From assembly GCA_028869175.1 (NCBI GenBank), contig JAGWTB010000005.1:1-58614 (forward strand): a DNA stretch of 58,614 nucleotides, read 5' to 3'. The position numbers and the translations under genes are program-made. Of the stretch, positions 28,929 to 38,824 are shown in pieces. This stretch comes from Sphingomonadales bacterium (GTDB taxonomy: Bacteria > Pseudomonadota > Alphaproteobacteria > Sphingomonadales > Sphingomonadaceae). The notes under the pieces are model-generated. The model had not been told where the DNA came from. It was given only the letters and a program-made list of their open reading frames with translations, and did not search any database. Position 1 is the stretch's first letter, and every line of letters starts with the position of its first letter.

Positions 28929-30398
28929 TCACCCCAGCATAGCTGCCGGCACCACGATGGTGTTGAACGAATCCGCCGGCAAGGTCGGGGAGATCTGCTT
29001 GCCGCCCAGTACCATGCCGATGGTCAGCGGGGTTGATTCCTCGTTCTGGACGACGATGACCATTTCGCCGTCGGGGTTGCGGAAGGCGATCTGGTTTTCG
29101 AAACCCATGAAGCTGGAGTTCGGGATGAAGCGCGCGCCCGGTTTCACGAAGGCGGAAAGGTGGCGCAGCATCCAGTAGTCGTTGGTCAGCTGGTAGGTGC
29201 CGCGCTGCGTGTCGATCCACACCAGCGCGTTCTGCGGCCAGCCCCAGCCTGACATGCCGCCCAGCGGCATGGCGAAGTTCCAGTAGTGCCAGGCCCGCGC
29301 CCCGGCGTTGAAATAGCGGCGGATGGTGTTCCAGCCGTAGCGGGCATAGTGCCAGGCATTGTCGCCGAAACCGCATTCCTGTTCACTGCCCCAGATCGGC
29401 AGGTCGGGATGACGGCGACGGATTTCCTCAAGCGCGCCCTTGCCAGCCCACTGCACGCCCACGCCCTTGATCAGCGGCCCGGCCTGCGGATCGGCCAGCG
29501 CCTTGCTCAGCAGATCGGCATTGCCGCGCTCCAGCGTGCCGAAGAAGATGTCCGTCCCGGTCTTCGCCATCTCGCGGCCGAGATAGGGCAGGAAGCGGGC
29601 GAGGCCCTCCGGCGTCCAGCAGCAGCTTGGAAAGGGCTGGGCGGAATTGAATTCGTTCTGCGGCATGACCATGCCGATGCGGATGCCTTCCTTGCCGTAT
29701 TCCTCCACATAGCGGCGGAAATAGCGGGCATAGGCATCGAAATAGCGCGGGTCCTGGATGAAGGAATCCTTGCCCTCGGTGCCCAACTGGTCAGGCTTGA
29801 TGCCGTTGGCGGGGCGGCCGGGCCAGGCGGGAGCCTGGGCATAGTGACGGCCCTGCTTCATCCAGGTCGGCGGTGACCATGGCGAGGCCCACAACTTCAG
29901 ATCGGGGCGAATCCGCTGCGCCGCCTTGATGAAGGGGATCAGCGTCTCACGATCATTGGCGATCGAGAAGTGATCGAGCGCAAAATCGCCGTCGGTCTCG
30001 TCATAGGAGTACCATCCGCGCGAGATGTCGTTGGCACCCAGCGGCGTGCGGCACAGGTCCAGCGCCGCGCCATCGTCAGCGAACAGCGCCGCCATGGCCG
30101 CATCGCGGCTGCGCTGGGGCAGGGCGGAGAGCGCTTGCCAGCCCTTTTCACTGAACGCCCCGCCAAAGCCCTCGATCGGCTGGGCGGGCTTGTCGAGCGC
30201 GAACTGGACGTGCTGCTTGAACATGTCGGCAGCGGGCGCGGTGGGAGTGAGGCCGGTCATCGCCTGCCAGCGGCTGCGCTGGGTCGTGGCGTACCAGCGC
30301 AGGCCTGGCGCGGCGGGCGCGGCAAAGGCGCGCGGTGCGGCGGCGGTTACGGCAGCGGCGGCGATGAGGCCCAGCGAGTGGCGGCGGTCGATCTTCAT
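28929..30398 (-). CDS. Glycoside hydrolase family 30 (glucosylceramidase-type)
   Basis: 'IEGFGGAFSEKGWQAL', 'LWASPWSPPTWMK', 'MVMPQNEF', 'IWGSEQECGFGDN', 'RAWHYWNFAMPLGG'. Confidence 0.88.
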   Translation of the reverse strand: MKIDRRHSLGLIAAAAVTAAAPRAFAAPAAPGLRWYATTQRSRWQAMTGLTPTAPAADMFKQHVQFALDKPAQPIEGFGGAFSEKGWQALSALPQRSRDAAMAALFADDGAALDLCRTPLGANDISRGWYSYDETDGDFALDHFSIANDRETLIPFIKAAQRIRPDLKLWASPWSPPTWMKQGRHYAQAPAWPGRPANGIKPDQLGTEGKDSFIQDPRYFDAYARYFRRYVEEYGKEGIRIGMVMPQNEFNSAQPFPSCCWTPEGLARFLPYLGREMAKTGTDIFFGTLERGNADLLSKALADPQAGPLIKGVGVQWAGKGALEEIRRRHPDLPIWGSEQECGFGDNAWHYARYGWNTIRRYFNAGARAWHYWNFAMPLGGMSGWGWPQNALVWIDTQRGTYQLTNDYWMLRHLSAFVKPGARFIPNSSFMGFENQIAFRNPDGEMVIVVQNEESTPLTIGMVLGGKQISPTLPADSFNTIVVPAAMLG

Positions 30399-31858
30399 TT
30401 GTCTCTCCCGGATTTTCGGACGGTGAGGATCACCCGGCGGTAGCGCGTGAGCGCGGGCCTGCCGTTGTCGGTGATCGCCAGAATGGCGTGGGCTTCAAGG
30501 CCATCGGGGCAAGTGCCCATGGCCAGCCAGTTCTGTCCGCAGGCTGCCGTGGCGGTGATCGTCGCGCGAGGACCTGCCGCGCCGCTGATGGCAAGCGGCG
30601 GCGGCGGGAACATGCCGCCGGCAAACCCGGCCTCGCCATAGCCAAACCAGCGGTAGGTCAGCCGGTTGCCGTCAGGATCGCGCGAGGCCGATGCATCGAG
30701 CCGCACGGCCTGGCCAACCTGCGCCTCCAGTCGCAGCGGTTCATTCCCGCCCTGGCCGTTCACCACCACCTCGGGCGGATGATTGGCCGCCTTGTAGGGC
30801 TTCACCGTCCAGTCCATCCGCGCGGCGAAATCGTGCTGGAAGGCCTCGCGCCAGCGCCAGATCGTCGCCTGGTCGGAGGTGACGCCGTTCACCGTATCGG
30901 CGCTGGTCACGCGCGGGAAACTGTCGCCGCCCTGGGTCCACAGCGCACGGGCTTCGCCGTGCGGCCGGCGCAGCAGGTAGCGCCCGCCCCAGCCGCCCCA
31001 GTCTGGCCGGTCGCCGTTTTGCAGCCCGTTGGGGATCAGCCCGAGGAAACTGGGGGTATCGCCCTCCATGATGAACATGAAGCGCGGATAGTGCGCGCCC
31101 AGCGGGCCCTTGGCGCGCACGTTGGCGTCGAGCCAGGCGTTGGTTACCGTGCGCCCGTCCGCGCCCTGGCCGTTACGGTAGAACAGGTCGCCGGAAATAC
31201 CAGTCCAGGTGGCGGCGGCATAGTTGGCGCTGTCTTCGCCCGAAGGCGTGCCGATCCAGAACAGTCCGGGAAATTCGCGCCGCAACCATGGCCCGGCATC
31301 GTCCTGATCGCTGATCGCATAGACCCGCAGCCGCGCGACCAGCGCCTTGACCTCGGTTTCCGGCAGTGTCTTGCGCGCCAGCAGCAGCGCTTCGGCCAGG
31401 GTGTTGGTGCCGCCCCAGGCGCTGACCCACAGCGGCTGCCCCACATCGCGCCGCGCCGCTGCCAGCAGGGCGAGCGCTCCGGCAGAGGGCTTGTCGGGGT
31501 TGACCGCAGCCAGGCCATACCCCGCCACGCCGGGATGGAGCCGGGCGCGCAGTTGTGCGGCATCGGGCCAGCCCGGCGCATTTTCGCGCAGGTGCGGCAG
31601 GACTTCGCCATAGGCATCGATCACCCCCGCGGCGATTTCAGGCGAAACCTTGCCGCGCTGCCAGACCGAGGTAGTCGCGGCGATGCCTTCGATATCGATC
31701 TCGTTGGCGTAGAGCAGCAGCCGCACCAGCGACATCTGGTCATCGGGCTCGTTGCCGATGTCGGTCAGAACGAAAAGGCGGGGCGGCTGCGCGGCAGCAT
31801 GGGCCGGGACCATGGCCAAAGCCAGCGCGAACAGCGCCGGTGCCAATACCCGCCTCAC
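30395..31858 (-). CDS. DUF1593 (Sde182-like, nucleoside hydrolase-like) secreted protein
   Basis: Signal peptide, 'RLFVLTDIGNEPDDQMSLVRLLLYANEIDIEGIAATTSVW'. Confidence 0.82.
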   Translation of the reverse strand: MRRVLAPALFALALAMVPAHAAAQPPRLFVLTDIGNEPDDQMSLVRLLLYANEIDIEGIAATTSVWQRGKVSPEIAAGVIDAYGEVLPHLRENAPGWPDAAQLRARLHPGVAGYGLAAVNPDKPSAGALALLAAARRDVGQPLWVSAWGGTNTLAEALLLARKTLPETEVKALVARLRVYAISDQDDAGPWLRREFPGLFWIGTPSGEDSANYAAATWTGISGDLFYRNGQGADGRTVTNAWLDANVRAKGPLGAHYPRFMFIMEGDTPSFLGLIPNGLQNGDRPDWGGWGGRYLLRRPHGEARALWTQGGDSFPRVTSADTVNGVTSDQATIWRWREAFQHDFAARMDWTVKPYKAANHPPEVVVNGQGGNEPLRLEAQVGQAVRLDASASRDPDGNRLTYRWFGYGEAGFAGGMFPPPPLAISGAAGPRATITATAACGQNWLAMGTCPDGLEAHAILAITDNGRPALTRYRRVILTVRKSGRDK

Positions 31859-32892
31859 GGCGCGTCTGCCACCGAATCGCGCTCGATCAGGGCGAACCGC
31901 AGGCTCACTTGAGGGTTCGTGTCCACCGCGAGTGCACGATCAAGCAGCTGGACGGCGGCGGCATGGGCCATGTCCTCGATCGGCTGGTGGACCGTGGTCA
32001 GGTAGGGCCAGACCGACTTGGCCACCCAACTATCGTCGAAGCCGCAGATCGATACGTCGCGCGGCACATTGTAGCCGAGCTGGAAGCAGGCGACGATGGC
32101 CCCGGCGGCGGAATCATCGTTGGCGGCGAAGATCGCGGTGGGATAGCGCCGCGCCGACATCAGGTCACGCCCCGCCGCAATGCCTCCTTCGAAGGTAAAT
32201 CCGCCCTCGGTCTCGTTGACGATGGCATCGGGATCGAGCGCGCGCAGCCGTCCGATGAAGCCCCGTCGGCGGGTGATGGCGGCACCGTGGCTGGGCTGGC
32301 CGTTGATCAGGCCGAAACGGCGATGGCCGCGATCCCAGAACATCTGGGCGATCTGCGCGGCGGCGGCCTCGTCGTCGATCAGCACGGCGGGCGAACGGCC
32401 GGGGTCGAGCACCGGGGCGATGCGCGAATAGCGCACACGGTGGCGTTCGAGGAAGTCCAGCACTTGCGGGTTGTCGCTCAGCGGCGGGGTCAGCACGAAG
32501 CCGTCGGTCCGGCCATTGCGCAGCAGCGCCGCCAGCTGGCTCTCCAGTCCGGCCGTGCCGGCAAGCGAATCGAGATTGTCGATCCGCAGGTGGTGCTGAT
32601 GTTCCACGCAGGCGCGGTAGACACCGGACTGCACCTTCATCGTGTAGTTCGGGCTGGGGTTGTCGAACAGGACGCCGATGGTGAAGCTGCGGGCCCCGGC
32701 GAGTGACCGCGCCGCCGTATCCGGCACGTAGTTCAGCGCACTGATCGCCGCTTCCACCTTGTCGCGCAGGCGCGGCGACACGTGCGGTTCGTTGTTGATC
32801 ACCCGCGAGACGCTCTTGAGCGAAACGCCTGCCAGTTCGGCGACATCAGCCATGGTGGCATGCCCGGGCGGCGCAGTTTGCACGAAGTTCAT
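31855..32892 (-). CDS. LacI family transcriptional regulator
   Basis: 'ATMADVAELAGVSLKSVSRVINNEPHVSPRLRDKVEAAISALNYVPDTAARSLAG'. Confidence 0.95.
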   Translation of the reverse strand: MNFVQTAPPGHATMADVAELAGVSLKSVSRVINNEPHVSPRLRDKVEAAISALNYVPDTAARSLAGARSFTIGVLFDNPSPNYTMKVQSGVYRACVEHQHHLRIDNLDSLAGTAGLESQLAALLRNGRTDGFVLTPPLSDNPQVLDFLERHRVRYSRIAPVLDPGRSPAVLIDDEAAAAQIAQMFWDRGHRRFGLINGQPSHGAAITRRRGFIGRLRALDPDAIVNETEGGFTFEGGIAAGRDLMSARRYPTAIFAANDDSAAGAIVACFQLGYNVPRDVSICGFDDSWVAKSVWPYLTTVHQPIEDMAHAAAVQLLDRALAVDTNPQVSLRFALIERDSVADAP

Positions 32893-32942
32893 GGCGCCAC
32901 CCTAGTCAGACCTGATCATTCTGTCAGGTCGATACCTCTCCA

Positions 32943-32972
32943 TTGACAGCGATGTCTTGACAGCGATGTCAA
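32943..32972. promoter_or_regulatory. Tandem LacI-type operator candidate
   Basis: TTGACAGCGATGTC repeated twice head to tail, then AA; each unit approximates TTGACA-N4-TGTCAA with a central CG. Confidence 0.7.
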
Positions 32973-33054
32973 ACGAAGTCAACACGAGCGCCTGTGATTG
33001 GTAGCGATCACATCAGCAACCGGGTTTGACCCGCAATACCCTGGGAGGGGTTCT

Positions 33055-35490
33055 ATGAAGAAAGCGCTGCTGGCCGGAACGGCCATGATTTTCGCCATGT
33101 CGTCCGCGCCTGTCTGGGCACAGTCGGCTGACCAGAAATCCGCCGAAGACGAGGCCGCCGCAGCTGGCGATATCGTCGTCACCGCCACCCGCAGCGAAAC
33201 GCTTCTGTCCAAGACGCCGCTGGCGCTGACCGCCGTGACCGGCGACGCGCTGCGCGACCAGGGCATCACCGGGCCGACCGACCTGGGCGATTCGGTTCCC
33301 AACCTGTCGATCGACCGCACCAACGGCCTCCAGATCACTATTCGCGGCGTGACCAGCACCGACGGCACCGAGAAGGGCGATCCTTCGGCGGCCTTCCTGC
33401 TGGACGGCATCTACCTCGCCCGTCCGCAGCAGGCGGATATCGGCTTCTTCGACGTCGCTCGCGTCGAAGTGCTGCGCGGACCGCAGGGCACGCTATATGG
33501 CCGCAACACCACGGCGGGCGTGGTCAACGTCATCACCAACAAGCCTGAAATCGGCAAGTTCGGCGTTGGCGTGAACGCCGGTTACGGCAACTACAACGCC
33601 GCCAGCGCTGACGGTTATATCAACCTCCCCGCCGGTGACATGGCCGCCTTCCGCGTTGCTGCCACCTTTGATCAGCGTGACAGCTATATCCACAGCACCC
33701 CCGGCGACCCGAACGACAACGTCGATCGTGATCCGTTCCGCCGCAACTTCGCGATCCGCGGCTCGGCGCTGGTCAAGCTGGGTGATCGCGGTGATCTCAT
33801 GCTGCGCGCCAACTACGGCCACCTAGGCGGCACCCGTGCTACCGGCGTGCCAACCAGCAACTTCTACCGGCAGACCGCCAACGGCACTGCCACAACGCTG
33901 GACGCCAACGGCAACGCCATCTGGTCGCCGATTGCCAACGTCGACTCGCGCCTGACCCGCAACCTTTGGACGATCCCGCTGAAGACCAGCGCTACCGGTG
34001 GCGGCGGCACGGGCAGTTCCAAGCCGTTCGACATCGACGATACGAGCTGGGGCATCGATGGCGAGCTGAACTACGACCTCGGCGGCTTCACCGTGACCTA
34101 TCTGGGTTCGTACCGCGAATACAAGGCGCACGAAAACTCGCAGCTCGACATTCGCGGCCTGCTGCCGGCCAGCCTGCCCGGGTTTCTCTCGACGCCCGGC
34201 GCCGGCCTGATGGATAACTTCCTGAAGGACTGCACCCAGCCGGCCGAGCAGTGCAACTATCCCGGTTTCTTCGATGGCAACTACCAGCAGCAGAGCCATG
34301 AGTTCCGCATCGCCACCAACGGCGATGGTCCGCTCAAGCTGCAGGCCGGTGGCTACTACTTCCGCGAACACTCGGTGATCGGTTTCTACATTCCGGACTT
34401 CCCGGAATTCATCATCGGCAGCAACAAGCTCTATGGTTTCCCGCAGGAAACCACCTCGAAGACGCTGGGTGCCTTCGCGCAGGGCACCTATGCGATCACG
34501 CCGGCCTTCCGCCTGACGGCGGGCGTGCGGTATACCCATGACGACAAGTTCCGTTATGGCCACACGGTTGCCACCAATAACATCAACTCGCCCATCGTCA
34601 TCGGTGGCAGCACCTATGCCAACGATGCCGAGGTGAAGAACAACCGCGTCACCTGGCGTCTCGGCTTCGACGCCGACCTCGCTGGCGGCCTGGCCTATGG
34701 CAGCATCGCCACCGGCTACAAGCAGGGCGGTTTCGGCGACGGCTGTTCGACCGGCCTGACCACCAAGATCACCACCAAGGGCGAAAGCTGCGCCCCGACG
34801 CTGCCCCAGGCGATCTACTACCAGCCGGAAACGCTGACTGCCTACGAACTGGGCTATCGTGGCCGGATCATGGATGGGCTGCGCATCGATACCAGCGTGT
34901 TCTATTACGATTACAAGAACATGCAGCTCAGCTCGCAGCTCAACATCAATGGCGCGCCAACGCTGGTTACCACCAACGCGGGCAAGTCCTCGGTGTTCGG
35001 GCTTGAGTTCCAGGCCTTCATCACGCCGGTGAAGAACTTCTCGGTCAATGTCGGCTTCAACATCACCGATGCCAAGTACAAGCACTTCTGCCCGGGCGGC
35101 ACCGTCACCGGCAAGCCGCTTGATGCATGCTCGGCCGGCACGCCCGACTTCAAGGGCCGTCCGCTCGACCGGTCGCCGAAGCAGGTTGCCTTCGCCTCGT
35201 TCGACTGGACGGTGCCGATGGGGGCCAGCGATCTGGTGCTGTCGGCCGGAACACGCCTGACCTCGCGGTACTCGATCACCCAGTTCGGGGCTGCGCCGAC
35301 GCAGTATTTCACGCCGTCGCACAGCAACAGCCAGGCCAGCCTGACCTTCAACGCGCCGGACCGTGCATGGTATCTGCAGGCCTACGTCAAGAACATCGAG
35401 AACTTCATCGAAGTGCGCAACGCCACTTCCGATTCGGTTACCCCGGGCGATCCGCGCACCTTCGGCGTGCGGGCCGGTTTCAAGTTCTGA
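33055..35490 (+). CDS. TonB-dependent receptor
   Basis: Signal peptide 'MKKALLAGTAMIFAMSSAPVWAQ', plug 'DIVVTATRSETLLSKTPLALTAVTGDAL', 'EVLRGPQGTLYGRNTTAGVVNVITNKP', C-terminal 'AGFKF'. Confidence 0.95.
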   Translation: MKKALLAGTAMIFAMSSAPVWAQSADQKSAEDEAAAAGDIVVTATRSETLLSKTPLALTAVTGDALRDQGITGPTDLGDSVPNLSIDRTNGLQITIRGVTSTDGTEKGDPSAAFLLDGIYLARPQQADIGFFDVARVEVLRGPQGTLYGRNTTAGVVNVITNKPEIGKFGVGVNAGYGNYNAASADGYINLPAGDMAAFRVAATFDQRDSYIHSTPGDPNDNVDRDPFRRNFAIRGSALVKLGDRGDLMLRANYGHLGGTRATGVPTSNFYRQTANGTATTLDANGNAIWSPIANVDSRLTRNLWTIPLKTSATGGGGTGSSKPFDIDDTSWGIDGELNYDLGGFTVTYLGSYREYKAHENSQLDIRGLLPASLPGFLSTPGAGLMDNFLKDCTQPAEQCNYPGFFDGNYQQQSHEFRIATNGDGPLKLQAGGYYFREHSVIGFYIPDFPEFIIGSNKLYGFPQETTSKTLGAFAQGTYAITPAFRLTAGVRYTHDDKFRYGHTVATNNINSPIVIGGSTYANDAEVKNNRVTWRLGFDADLAGGLAYGSIATGYKQGGFGDGCSTGLTTKITTKGESCAPTLPQAIYYQPETLTAYELGYRGRIMDGLRIDTSVFYYDYKNMQLSSQLNINGAPTLVTTNAGKSSVFGLEFQAFITPVKNFSVNVGFNITDAKYKHFCPGGTVTGKPLDACSAGTPDFKGRPLDRSPKQVAFASFDWTVPMGASDLVLSAGTRLTSRYSITQFGAAPTQYFTPSHSNSQASLTFNAPDRAWYLQAYVKNIENFIEVRNATSDSVTPGDPRTFGVRAGFKF

Positions 35491-35617
35491 TCGACGTGCC
35501 CGGACGGGTCGCACGTAAAGTTCGCCGGGCACACAGAGAATGAGGGTGGAGGCGGATGCGGGCTTGCCCGTGTCCGCCTTTGCCGTGATGATCCCCAGAA
35601 ACAAGGACATGGAGACG

Positions 35618-37825
35618 ATGATGAAGGTCCGTAATGCGCTCATCTGCAGCGCTGCCGCTGCAATCCTGCTGCCCCAGGCCGCTCTGGCCAAGCCTGCTGC
35701 GGGCACCGCCGATGCCGAAGCCCGCGCCGCAGCCACGGTCAAGGCGATGACGGCAGAGGAAAAGACCGTGCTGACCCACGGCATCATGGCGATCCCGGCC
35801 TTCGCACCCGTCGCGCTGCCCGCCGATGCCGTGCCGGGCGCGGGCTATGTTGCGGGCATTCCGCGCCTGAACGTGCCTTCGCTGCGCGAGAGCGACGCCA
35901 GCCTGGGTGTGTCCTGGGTGATGGGCATGCGCAAGGACGGGGCGACCGCCTTGCCCGCCGGCGTTGCCATGGCGGCAACCTGGAACCCTGCGCTGCTGCG
36001 CCAGGGCGGTGCCATGATCGGTTCCGAAGCGCGGGCCAAGGGCTTCAACGTGCTGCTGGCCGGCGGCACCAACCTGATGCGCGATCCGCGCAACGGGCGC
36101 ACCTTCGAATACCTCTCCGAAGATCCGCTGCTGTCGGGCGTGCTGGTGGGCAACGCGATTGCCGGCATCCAGTCGAACCACATCATTTCCACCATCAAGC
36201 ACTTCGCGCTCAACGGGCAGGAGACCGCGCGCAAGACGGTCGACGTGCAGATTTCCGACGCCGCCGCGCGCGAGAGCGACCTGCTGGCGTTCCAGATCGG
36301 CATCGAAATCGGCCAGCCCGGCTCGGTGATGTGTTCGTACAACCGGCTCCACGGCCAGCAGGCCTGCGACAGCGACTATCTGCTCAACACCGTGCTCAAG
36401 CGCGACTGGGGCTGGAAGGGCTTCGTCATGTCGGACTGGGGCGCGGTTCCCGGCGTGCAGGCGGCGCTGCACGGTCTTGACCAGCAATCGGGCGAGCAGC
36501 TTGATCCGGCAGTGTTCTTCACCGACAAGCTCTCCGCTGCTGCCAAGGCCGACCCCGCCTATGCCGCGCGGCTCGATGACATGAACAAGCGGGTGCTCAC
36601 CGCGATCTATGCCGGCGGGCTGGACAAGAACCCGGCAACCCCTGGCACGCCGATCGATTTCAAGGCCAACGGGGCCGTCGCGCTGGAAACCGCGAAGCAG
36701 GCCATTGTCCTGCTGCGCAACGAGCGCAATGTCCTGCCGCTGGCGCGCACGGCGAAACGCATCGCGGTGATCGGTGGCTACGCCGATACCGGCGTGCTTT
36801 CGGGCGCGGGTTCGAGCCAGGTCCATGACGAGAAGGGCCCGGCACTGACCATCTCCAACGGCGGCGATGGCCCTTTCGCCGCGCTGATTTCGCAGCAATA
36901 CCACCGCTCGCCGCCGCTCGCGGCGATCAAGGCCATGGCCCCGCAGGCGGATGTCCGCTTCCGCACAGGCAACTATGTCTCGGAAGCTGTCACTCAGGCG
37001 AAGCAGGCCGATGTCGCCATCGTCTTCGCCACCAAGTGGGCGACCGAAGGCATCGATCAGCCCGACCTGAGCCTGCCGAACGGGCAGGACGCGCTGATCG
37101 CCGCCGTGGCGGCAGCCAACCCCAACACCATCGTCGTGCTGGAAAGCGGCAACCCGGTCGCCATGCCGTGGCTGGGCCAGACCGCTGCGGTGATCGAGGC
37201 ATGGTATCCCGGCGCGCGCGGCGGCGAGGCGATTGCCTCGGTGCTGTTCGGCGAGACCAACCCATCAGGCCACCTGCCGATCACCTTCCCCGCCAGTACC
37301 GGCGACCTGCCGCGCGCCAGCATTGACGGTTTCGACACCACTGAAACCAGCTTCTCGGGTGACGTACCGGCAAACGCCGCGCCGCTCCATGCCAACTATG
37401 ACATCGAAGGATCCGATGTCGGCTATCGCTGGAATGCGCGCCAGGGCCACAAGGCGCTGTTTCCCTTCGGTTTCGGGCTGAGCTACACCAGCTTTGAAAG
37501 CAGCGGGCTGAAGGTTTCCGGCACCAGCGCCAGCTTCAGCGTGAAAAACACCGGCAGCCGGGAAGGTGCCACCGTGGCGCAGGTCTATCTGGTCAGCCGC
37601 AATGGCCAGGCCAAGCAGCGCCTGGTCGGCTTCAGCCGGGTCAACCTGGCCCCCGGCGCGGCGCAGAAGGTGACGCTGGCGATCGATCCGCGCCTGCTGG
37701 CCGACTGGAAGGATGGCGGCTGGTCGATCCCGGCAGGCAGCTATGCCTTCGCGCTGGGCGACAATGCGGAAAAGCTGGGGCCCACCGTTACCGTACGCAT
37801 GGCGGCAAAAGCCTGGAAGGACTGA
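35618..37825 (+). CDS. Glycoside hydrolase family 3 beta-glucosidase
   Basis: 'STIKHFALNGQE', 'GFVMSDWGAVPGVQAALHGLDQQSGEQLD', fibronectin III-like C-terminus; start placed after GGAG SD-like sequence. Confidence 0.92.
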   Translation: MMKVRNALICSAAAAILLPQAALAKPAAGTADAEARAAATVKAMTAEEKTVLTHGIMAIPAFAPVALPADAVPGAGYVAGIPRLNVPSLRESDASLGVSWVMGMRKDGATALPAGVAMAATWNPALLRQGGAMIGSEARAKGFNVLLAGGTNLMRDPRNGRTFEYLSEDPLLSGVLVGNAIAGIQSNHIISTIKHFALNGQETARKTVDVQISDAAARESDLLAFQIGIEIGQPGSVMCSYNRLHGQQACDSDYLLNTVLKRDWGWKGFVMSDWGAVPGVQAALHGLDQQSGEQLDPAVFFTDKLSAAAKADPAYAARLDDMNKRVLTAIYAGGLDKNPATPGTPIDFKANGAVALETAKQAIVLLRNERNVLPLARTAKRIAVIGGYADTGVLSGAGSSQVHDEKGPALTISNGGDGPFAALISQQYHRSPPLAAIKAMAPQADVRFRTGNYVSEAVTQAKQADVAIVFATKWATEGIDQPDLSLPNGQDALIAAVAAANPNTIVVLESGNPVAMPWLGQTAAVIEAWYPGARGGEAIASVLFGETNPSGHLPITFPASTGDLPRASIDGFDTTETSFSGDVPANAAPLHANYDIEGSDVGYRWNARQGHKALFPFGFGLSYTSFESSGLKVSGTSASFSVKNTGSREGATVAQVYLVSRNGQAKQRLVGFSRVNLAPGAAQKVTLAIDPRLLADWKDGGWSIPAGSYAFALGDNAEKLGPTVTVRMAAKAWKD

Positions 37826-37844
37826 ACCGCCGGTTCCGAAAAAG

Positions 37845-37880
37845 AAGGAGGCGGGCCCCAACCGGCCCGCCTCCTTTTTT
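37845..37880 (+). terminator. Rho-independent terminator
   Basis: AAGGAGGCGGGCC-ccaacc-GGCCCGCCTCCTT-TTTT. Confidence 0.92.
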
Positions 37881-38090
37881 GCGTCCGATGCCTTGGACGG
37901 GGCAAGGCGCAAGCGCGAACTGGAGCCTATGTGACCGCGCTGCCAGCCGGCCGTTCCGCAACTGACTGTCACGCATTGGGCACAGTGCCCACGGGGTTTG
38001 GCTTCGCGCAAACGAATGCTTGTTGCCGCCCGCCTGCCGATTACCTAGCAAGGTGACGGGAAGAGTCATGCAATCAGGAAAGGGCATCGG

Positions 38091-38813
38091 ATGGCGCGCG
38101 TTGCAATCGTTACCGGCGGAACCAGGGGCATTGGCGAAGCGATCAGCCTGGCACTGAAGGAGATGGGCTTCACCGTCGTCGCCAACTATGGCGGCAATGA
38201 TGCCAAGGCCGCCGAATTCACCGCGCGCACCGGCATCCCCGCCTACAAGTGGGACGTTGGCGATCACCAGGCCTGCATCGATGGCTGCGCCAGGGTGGAG
38301 GCCGAAGTCGGCCCGATCGACGTGGTGGTCAACAACGCCGGCGTCACCCGCGACGGGGTGCTGCACAAGATGAGCTTTGACGACTGGAACGATGTCATGC
38401 GCATCAACCTTGGCGGCTGTTTCAACATGGCCAAGGCCACGTTCGGCGGCATGCGCGAACGGCGCTGGGGCCGCATCGTCAACATCGGTTCGGTCAACGG
38501 GCAGGCCGGCCAGTACGGGCAGGTCAACTACGCCGCCGCCAAATCCGGCATCCACGGCTTCACCAAGGCGCTGGCGCAGGAAGGTGCCAAGTTCGGGGTG
38601 ACGGTCAACGCCATTGCACCGGGCTATATCGATACCGACATGGTCGCCGCCGTGCCCGCGCCGGTGCTGGAGAAGATCGTCGCCAAGATCCCGGTGGGCC
38701 GCCTCGGCCAGGCCAGCGAAATCGCCCGCGGCGTCGCCTTCCTTTGCTCCGAAAACGCCGCCTTCGTCACCGGATCGACCATGTCGATCAACGGCGGGCA
38801 GCACATGTATTGA
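38091..38813 (+). CDS. phaB: Acetoacetyl-CoA reductase (SDR family)
   Basis: 'TGGTRGIGEAIS', 'NNAGVTRDGVLHKM', 'YAAAKSGIHGFTKALAQEGAKFGVTVNAIAPGYIDTDMVAAV'. Confidence 0.9.
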   Translation: MARVAIVTGGTRGIGEAISLALKEMGFTVVANYGGNDAKAAEFTARTGIPAYKWDVGDHQACIDGCARVEAEVGPIDVVVNNAGVTRDGVLHKMSFDDWNDVMRINLGGCFNMAKATFGGMRERRWGRIVNIGSVNGQAGQYGQVNYAAAKSGIHGFTKALAQEGAKFGVTVNAIAPGYIDTDMVAAVPAPVLEKIVAKIPVGRLGQASEIARGVAFLCSENAAFVTGSTMSINGGQHMY

Positions 38814-38824
38814 GGCTGTAAACC

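Noticed and set aside
28568-28942. Possible gene or remnant between the phytase-like gene and GH30
   Set aside because: Overlaps the upstream gene end, no recognisable domain in any frame, atypical composition; not enough to call a gene or pseudogene.
33823-35787. 654-aa minus-strand ORF antisense to the second TonB receptor
   Set aside because: Same codon-bias artefact; no domain recognisable.
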